Origin: Monoraphidium neglectum
Taxonomy: Eukaryota > Chlorophyta > Chlorophyceae > Sphaeropleales > Selenastraceae
Assembly (NCBI RefSeq): GCF_000611645.1
Contig: NW_014012351.1
Location: forward strand, 1-15,347
DNA length: 15,347 nt
Direction of reading: 5' to 3'
This document shows positions 9,447 to 15,347 of this stretch, piece by piece. The notes beneath the pieces were generated by a model, which saw only the letters and a list, made by a program, of their open reading frames with translations, was not told the origin of the DNA and did not search any database. A program made the position numbers and the translations under genes. Within the stretch, counting starts at the first letter, position 1, and each line of letters begins with the position of its first letter.

Positions 9447-11300
9447 TTGGGGACGGGGTTGAGGGGCAGCTGAGCGCGGGGTTGAGGGCGCGAAGGGGCA
9501 GCGGGCGGGAGGAGTGGCGCGTTGGAAGATGTTTATACGTGCCGTTCTCGCAGCCTGCGTAGCCCCTGGCCCCACAACACCCTGAGCGGCCCTGGGCTGC
9601 CAACGCGCCCACAACCCTGCACCCAGCGGCACGCCCCTCCTCGCCCATGCCGTGCTTTTGCCCGCCCTGTGTATTACCCATTCTCACTCATACTTACATT
9701 CCACACACACACCCCTCCATATGCACTGCCTCCCCACCAGTACATGGACCGCACCTACGTGACCCAGCAGCACAAGACCCCGGTGTTCCAGCTGGGGCTG
9801 GACCTGTGGCGCGATCACGTGGTGCACAACGCCACGATACAGCAGGTGAGGGGCGGCAGGCTGGCGGCAGGACGCGGCTGGGCGCCGCTGTGTGAGTGTG
9901 CGCGCGCGCGCGTGTGTGTGTGTGTTTGTGAATGCGCACGCGTGTGCGCGCGCGCGTGCATGCGTACATGCAAGTGCACGCTGCCATGGCTCATTGATGC
10001 AAGGCGCGCGGCTGCCGGGGCACGGGGCCTTCGCGGCTTGCATCTGATCGTCATCCCTGCGGCCCTGGCGTCCCTTGTGGCTGCCGTCCGTCGGCTGGCC
10101 CTCATCCCTACCTATTTACACCTGAGACGCGCTCGTACACCGGCTCCCCTCCCCCAAAACCTCCCCCGCAGCGCATGCTGGCAACTTTGAACGACCTGAT
10201 CAGCCGGGAGCGCGCCGGGGAGGTCATCGAGCGCAGCCTGCTGCGCGCCACAACGCAGGTGCGGCGAGCCAAGGGTTCCTGGGGTTGCGCCGACCGCTCA
10301 CGCCGCCAACCCTCAGCTTTTCATCGGAGGCACCGGGCCTTGCAGCGCGCCCGCAGCGCCAGACGTACGCGACGCCACACCAGGCCCCGCGGCGACTTCA
10401 AGAGCATAACCCACCCGAGTCCAGGCCGCATGTCGTTCGCAACCAGGCTGACGAGCAGCACCGCTCAACCCGACTCCATCCGCAAGAACCCAAAGCGCAG
10501 CATCCAAGCATGATCCCACTGACTGTCATCACCCCCAACGCAACCTGGCCCCATGCGCCTCCCTCAGATGCTGGTGGACCTGGGGCCTGCGGTGTACGAG
10601 GCGGACTTTGAGCGGCCGTTCCTGGCCGGGGCGGCCGACTTTTATGCCAAGGAGGCACAGGCCTTTGTGGCGTCCTGCGACTGCCCGCAGTACCTCAGAA
10701 AGGTGCGCGGAGGTGGCGGTGCTGCCGGCGGTGCGAATGGTGAATTTTAGTCTGCGGGCGTGGCTGCATATGTCCGCGCGCACACAGTTGTGTGGGAGCG
10801 TGTGCTTTTGGGTGTGATCTCACATGTATTCATGGCTCAAGTATGTGTGTGCGGGAGGCGAGTGCGCTTTGAGGGGTGGCTTGCTGTTTGCGCCGCGGCC
10901 TCCAAAGCACGTTGGCAGGCGCACGATGGGTAGCCTGGCCCCTCACCGTACGCCGTGTGCGCCCTGCGCCGCGTCATCTTGCTGGCGCCAGGCGGAGCGC
11001 CGGCTGGGGGAGGAGGTTGACCGCGTGAAGCACTACCTGGACGCGTCGACAGAGGCCAAGATCACGCGGGTCGTGGAGAACGAGCTCATCCGCGAGCAGG
11101 TGGGTGCGATCTGAGCTTGGCTGCTGCGGTCTGGATAGCCTCAAGGTGCCCCTTTTGCAGCCAGGCGTTGAGCCAATCTCTTGGCTTTCAACCACACACA
11201 CTTACCCCTCATTGACACAAGCGCGCCCTGGTGCCTGTGTGCACGCGCGCACGCACACTCACGCACGAGAGCTCTCGCGCGCGCGCGCACACACACACAC

Positions 11301-11369
<69 letters not shown>

Positions 11370-12865
11370 GCGCGCGCGCACACACGCATACACACAAAAA
11401 AAATCATTACGGCGTCCCACCAGATGCGCGCCCTGGTGGACATGGAGGGCAGCGGGCTGGTGGCGATGCTGGAGGGCGACAAGTACGAGGACCTGGGGCG
11501 CATGTACGGCCTGCTCAAGAGGGTGGAGGGGGGGCCGGGACTGATGCGGCAGGTGAGGGGGCGGGCTGCGTCTCCCGTGGTGTTGCAGTGAGGGAGTGGG
11601 TGTGCACGCGTGCAATGCGATTTTTATGTCGTGCGTGCGTGTGTGTCGAGTGCGGGGCTGAGAAAGTGATGTGAAGGTGACCTTTTGCTGAATGCAGCGG
11701 CGGGCTGTGGCGGCTGGAATTCCATCAAGATTCAGCCCGCTCCTCTCGACCTTGTCCCCCCCTGCCCCCCCCTCCGCCCTTTACGTGGCCCCAGGTGATG
11801 TGTGACCACGTGAAGGAGTCGGGGCGGCAGCTGGTGATGGACCCGGAGCGGCAGAAGGACCCCATAGGGTGAGGCGGGGCGGCCTGGGGATCGCGGGGCA
11901 AAGGGTACGGGGCTGAGATGGCGAGAAGGGGGGCTTCTGGTGAACGGGGTCTTTCAAAGTGCCCTGTTGCAACACCACAGAGGAACGCCACGCCGTCGCT
12001 CTGCTGACTACTCATCGTTCCCCTCCTCTCCATTGATCAGCATGTGTTTGTGTCAACATTCTGGCTTTCCTATGCGCACAGCAAAGCAGACCGTCTGCGC
12101 CATCGACCGACGCCCTCTGCTCCTCACATGAACAAACCACCGCTCGCCCCCCCCCCCACACAGCTGGGTGTCGCGGCTGCTGGAGGAGCGGGACAAGTTT
12201 GAGGCCCTGGTGGCGCGCGGCCTGGCGGACGACAAGACCTTCAGGAACGCACTCAACCAGGTGGGGCTGGGGGTGCAACGATTGGGTTGGGGTTGTGTGT
12301 GTGTGTGTGTGTGTACGTGTGTGTATATGTGTGTATGTGTGTGTGTGTGTGGGTGGGGGCGACCGGAGGGGATGTGAGGAGGGGGGTCAAGGGGCCTTGA
12401 AGCGGTCAGGGCAGGTGCGATGGAGGGGCGATCGGAGCATTGATGAGGCACGGCAGGAGCGGGTTGATGGGGTGGGGTGGGGGGGGGCGTGCCTTCTGCC
12501 ACTGGCACAGGCAGAGGGTCCGCCGTTCTGCCAGCCGCCCGAGAGGGGCCGGGCGTGGCCTGGGCCTCGGCACCCCTCGTTCCTTCACCTGTGGTTTCTG
12601 TTCCCAGACAACGCTGTATGCGGCCCAACCCGTGGCCCCCTTCACGAACCCACGCCGCCCCCCCCTGACCAGGCTTTTGAGCACTTCATCAACCTGAACC
12701 CGCGCTCCCCCGAGTACATCAGCCTTTTCATCGACGACAGGCTGCGCAAGGGGCTCAAGGGCGCGAGCGACGCTGACGTGGAGGCCGTGCTGGACAAGAC
12801 CATGGCGCTGTTCAGGTGGGCAGGGGCTCGATTTGTAAGTCGTATGTCATACCTTGATTGTGTTG

Positions 12866-12904
<39 letters not shown>

Positions 12905-14951
12905 TGTGTGTGTGTGCGCCCCCTGCGCGTCTGGGAGTGCATGCTGCATCCAGCATTCGTGTGTGACGACCCGTTTCCCTCATGCACGTCAAAGTCGCCA
13001 CTAGCGCGGACTCCCACACCGCCACTTTTGACCGCCCTTCAAACGCCCCCAGCTCCCGCGCCGCAGCGCAGGCCAACCCCCACCCCCAACGTCCATAGTG
13101 CCCGACCACCGCCCAACCCCTGTCTCTCCAATATCTGCTCAACCACCACGCAACCGCCCCCCAACCGCCCGCAACCGCCCCCAGGTATCTGCAGGAGAAG
13201 GACGTGTTCGAGAAGTACTACAAGCAGCACCTGGCCAAGCGGCTGCTGGGCGGCAGGACCGTCAGCGACGACGCGGAGCGGGGGATGCTGGTCAAGCTCA
13301 AGACAGAGTAAGCTGGGGGCGCGGCTCAACGCTGATGACGTCAGCGTGACGTCGCATGCCGCGGTGGCACCCTAGCGGAGGAGGGGGTACATGGAGGCAC
13401 GCCAGGGTTGGCAGTCTTAAGCGGGGGCAATCAGTCGACGCCGGCTGGCTGCCCCCGTGCCGCACAAGACACACCTGTCGAGGCCCCCTCCTCAGACCCA
13501 CCCCTCCTACCGCACCCATTCCCTGCTGCCCAGGTGTGGCTACCAGTTCACGTCCAAGCTGGAGTCGATGTTCACAGACATCAAGACCAGCAGGTGGGCC
13601 CTCAGGGGCGGGGCCACTGTCAGAGGGGGACGGGCCTAAGCCGCCAAGCGCCGGCAGCCTGCCCTACAGCGCCTAGAAGTCCCGCCGCGGGTCCGCTGGA
13701 CACCAGGGTCGTGGCGTGCCCTTGCTGAAAGCAGCGTGCACGCCTTGTTCTCGCCCCCCCCCCCCAGGGACACCCTTGACGACTTCCGGCAGCGGCTGAC
13801 TGAGAAGAGCGCGGACCTGGGGCTGGACCTCACGGTGCAGGTGTGTAACCGGGTGGCTGGGTGGGGGTGGCTGCAGTGGCTGGGTGGCCGGGTGGTTGGG
13901 ATTGCGACGGCGATGTGAGGGGGGCTGGTATGGGGAGCAGAGCCACATGCCGTTTGGGCCAGTCTTTGGATGTATGTTGCGGGGAAATGAGGATGCTGAG
14001 GAGTAGAGAGCGGAGCGATGCGGGTTTGCGTGTGTGGTGGGGCGGCCCGGGAAGGTGCTGCGTGTGACTCGAGGTGGGAGGGGTGGAGGGAGGTCCAAAG
14101 TGGAGGTGGATGGAGGGGGGCTCGCCCCCCGGTTGCCGGCAGGGCCCACGTCATGTCGTCACCAGGGTAATGCGCTCGTGAGCCCGCGCCTGCCGTCGCG
14201 CCTTCCCCCCTCACTCCCCTCGATACTTCCCCTCGCTCCCTTTTGGCTGATTCCCGTCCCCCCCACCACCCGGGGCCGCCACCCCCCAGGTCCTGACCAC
14301 GGGCAGCTGGCCGACGCAGTCCAACGCCAAGTGCGCGCTGCCCGCCGAGATGGAGCGCTGCTGCGAGGAGTTCAGGCGAGCGCGGCACCAGCGCACCCGC
14401 TCGCCGCCCTGCCCTTCTGCCTGCACTGCCCGGCGCCTCAGAGCCCTTTGCGAGTGTTGGCAGCACGGCGCCGCTCCCTGGCACTCCTCGGCCATCCTCC
14501 TGACGCCACCTCAATCGACCCCCCCCCAAGCCCGCGAGCATATTTACACACACTTACTACCCCCGGAAACCCACTCACGGCATTCCCCTCACTGTCCGCC
14601 CGCCTTCCAGGGAGTACTACCTGGCGGCCCACAGCGGGCGGCGCCTCACGTGGCAGCTCAACATGGGCAACGTGGACCTGCGCGCACAGGTGGGGGAGGG
14701 GGTGGGCGGGGACGGGTGGGACGAGGGGCAGTGACGTCATGGTGATGTCATTGTGAGCGGAGCGGAGGATGGTGCGGGCTCACCTGAGGCTTGAACGGCG
14801 CTGGGCAAACGCGGCCGACTGCAACGGCAGCCGTTGCCTGGTGAGATTCGCGATTTGCATCGCAGCCGCGCTTTCGCCCATCTGGCCTTGACGCCGCCGC
14901 GCCTGCACCCTCCCCCGTGCAACTCCCTGAGCCCATGCCACCCCCCGTCAG

Positions 14952-14990
<39 letters not shown>

Positions 14991-15068
14991 GTTTGGCAGC
15001 CGCAAGCATGAGCTGACGGTCAGCACGTACAACGCCGTCATCCTCCTGCTCTTCAACAGCGCCGACAG
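8401..15068 (+). CDS. CUL3: Cullin-3, scaffold of CRL3 ubiquitin ligases (3' end beyond right edge)
   Basis: Cullin-3 bridges BTB-domain substrate receptors to RBX1-E2. Exons: 8401-8430, 8628-8682, 8820-8904, 9050-9161, 9332-9412, 9741-9845, 10172-10258, 10568-10702, 10992-11099, 11424-11552, 11795-11868, 12164-12260, 12673-12815, 13185-13307, 13534-13593, 13768-13840, 14290-14375, 14611-14689, 14992-15068. All phases agree (579 codons plus 2 bases; plant CUL3 is about 730). Residues 47-60 ([14 protein letters not shown]) keep the CUL3 BTB-contact helix; MIRDILMYMDRTYV and NASTEAK-like cullin-repeat segments follow, although the latter reads [14 protein letters not shown] here. The C-terminal domain opens with [20 protein letters not shown] and [20 protein letters not shown]1-binding segments begin near [10 protein letters not shown]; the WHB and neddylation lysine are outside. 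The start ATG has A at -3 and yields a Gly/Arg-rich [10 protein letters not shown] before [10 protein letters not shown]. Intron 17 uses a GC donor. Confidence 0.95.
9413..9445. repeat. (GT)16 beginning at the CUL3 intron 5 donor
   Basis: Sixteen GT units start at the first base of intron 5, directly after the ATG codon that ends exon 5 (RDILM). The donor dinucleotide is therefore the first repeat unit. Confidence 0.95.
9889..9970. repeat. CG/TG alternating tract in CUL3 intron 6
   Basis: Runs of CG (9901-9912) and TG with CGCACGCG interruptions, about 43 bases after the intron 6 donor. Nearly all of it is alternating purine-pyrimidine. Confidence 0.85.
11222..11396. repeat. CA/CG microsatellite block in CUL3 intron 9
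   Basis: A degenerate CA/CG tract, then a 12-base palindrome CGAGAGCTCTCG (11266-11277), a CG run to 11288, a (CA) run broken once at about 11300 and reaching 11354, (CG)12 at 11355-11378, and CA again to 11395. It ends about 28 bases before the acceptor of the exon at 11424. Confidence 0.95.
12293..12351. repeat. GT-rich microsatellite in CUL3 intron 12
   Basis: GT repeat with TACG, TATA and TATG interruptions, about 32 bases after the donor at 12261. A G-run cluster follows further downstream in the same intron at about 12469-12487. Confidence 0.9.
12869..12916. repeat. (AG)17(TG)7 compound microsatellite in CUL3 intron 13
   Basis: Seventeen AG units (12869-12902) run directly into seven TG units (12903-12916), about 53 bases after the donor of intron 13. 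Confidence 0.95.
13149..13182. repeat. Short tandem repeat forming the CUL3 exon 14 pyrimidine tract
   Basis: Three near-identical CAACCGCCC-type units directly precede the CCCAG acceptor of the exon at 13185. They look like a small tandem duplication of the acceptor's own C-rich tract. Confidence 0.7.
14953..14990. repeat. (CA)16 abutting the CUL3 exon 19 acceptor
   Basis: Sixteen CA units (14953-14984) followed by AAACACAG, where the last AG (14990-14991) is the acceptor of exon 19. There is no pyrimidine tract in the usual window; the CA repeat occupies it. Confidence 0.95.
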
Positions 15069-15347
15069 GTGGGGGCCCCACCCAGGGAGGGGCGGGGGGG
15101 CGGCTGCCCAGGAGCTGTGCCAGGGGTTTCCATGCGATCAGGCCTCCGCACCCCGCCTTCAAAAACCAACCCCAACACCCCTGCTACATATCAATCGCAG
15201 CCCGCCCACCTTCCATTCTTAAGGCAGGTGCCCTTGAGTCTGATCTGCCTACCATAGCGCTGAACCCATCCCATCATTTCCCTTCCCTTCACCCCAATCG
15301 CCACCCCACCCCAGCCCTCCAGCCCCTGCACCCCTCCCGTCACCCCC
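15069..15347. other. CUL3: Start of CUL3 intron 19, running off the window
   Basis: Begins at the GTGGGG donor after SADR (phase 2). The next expected cullin segment (about LSYKEIEQAT in plants) is not found before 15347, so the intron continues past the edge. Only C-rich, low-information sequence is seen here. Confidence 0.75.

Noticed and set aside
11104..11674. Long plus- and minus-strand open frames of HTHTHT / VCVCVC across the CA/CG block
   Set aside because: Low-complexity reading of a microsatellite in CUL3 intron 9; all frames stay open because CA/CG repeats contain no stop codons.

Overview
The window looks like nuclear DNA of a GC-rich green alga (Chlorophyta). Its genes are cut into many exons of about 30-230 bases separated by introns of about 140-730 bases. 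Almost all introns have GTGAG/GTGCG-like donors and CAG acceptors, exon third positions are strongly G/C, and introns carry long (CA)n/(TG)n/(CG)n runs plus a CAG array. The protein matches are plant/algal in type. The genus cannot be fixed from sequence alone. Nothing bacterial, viral or mobile was recognised.

Layout. (1) About 9-3481, minus strand: the 5' part (nine coding exons, about 275 codons) of a 6-phosphofructo-2-kinase / fructose-2,6-bisphosphatase gene. The kinase half is present from its start codon; the bisphosphatase half would lie beyond the left edge. (2) 3482-4114: no gene recognised; promoter of gene 1 and probable 3' UTR of gene 3. (3) 4115-6046, minus strand: a two-exon, 500-residue leucine-rich-repeat protein with an F-box-like N-terminus. 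(4) 6047-8400: about 2.35 kb without a convincing gene, holding a CAG array, an inverted repeat and two weak exon-like minus-strand segments. (5) 8401 to beyond the right edge, plus strand: cullin-3, nineteen coding exons (about 580 codons) to 15068. The last intron runs off the window, and roughly the final fifth of the protein (WHB and neddylation region) is outside.

I built the gene models by reading the frames and joining exons at consensus splice sites. Every junction keeps reading phase in both large genes, which supports the models strongly. The three genes have no obvious shared pathway: one sets fructose-2,6-bisphosphate level (sugar partitioning), one is a presumptive protein-interaction scaffold, and one is the scaffold of CRL3 ubiquitin ligases. 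An F-box protein would pair with CUL1, not CUL3, so I infer no operon-like logic.

The most interesting structure is in the introns. Read in the sense of each transcript, UG-type repeats sit on the donor side and CA-type repeats on the acceptor side in all nine repeat-bearing introns scored. Other notable points are a (GT)16 run that begins exactly at a splice donor, a (CA)16 run in place of a pyrimidine tract, a GC-AG intron, and a block of about 120 bp of alternating purine-pyrimidine.
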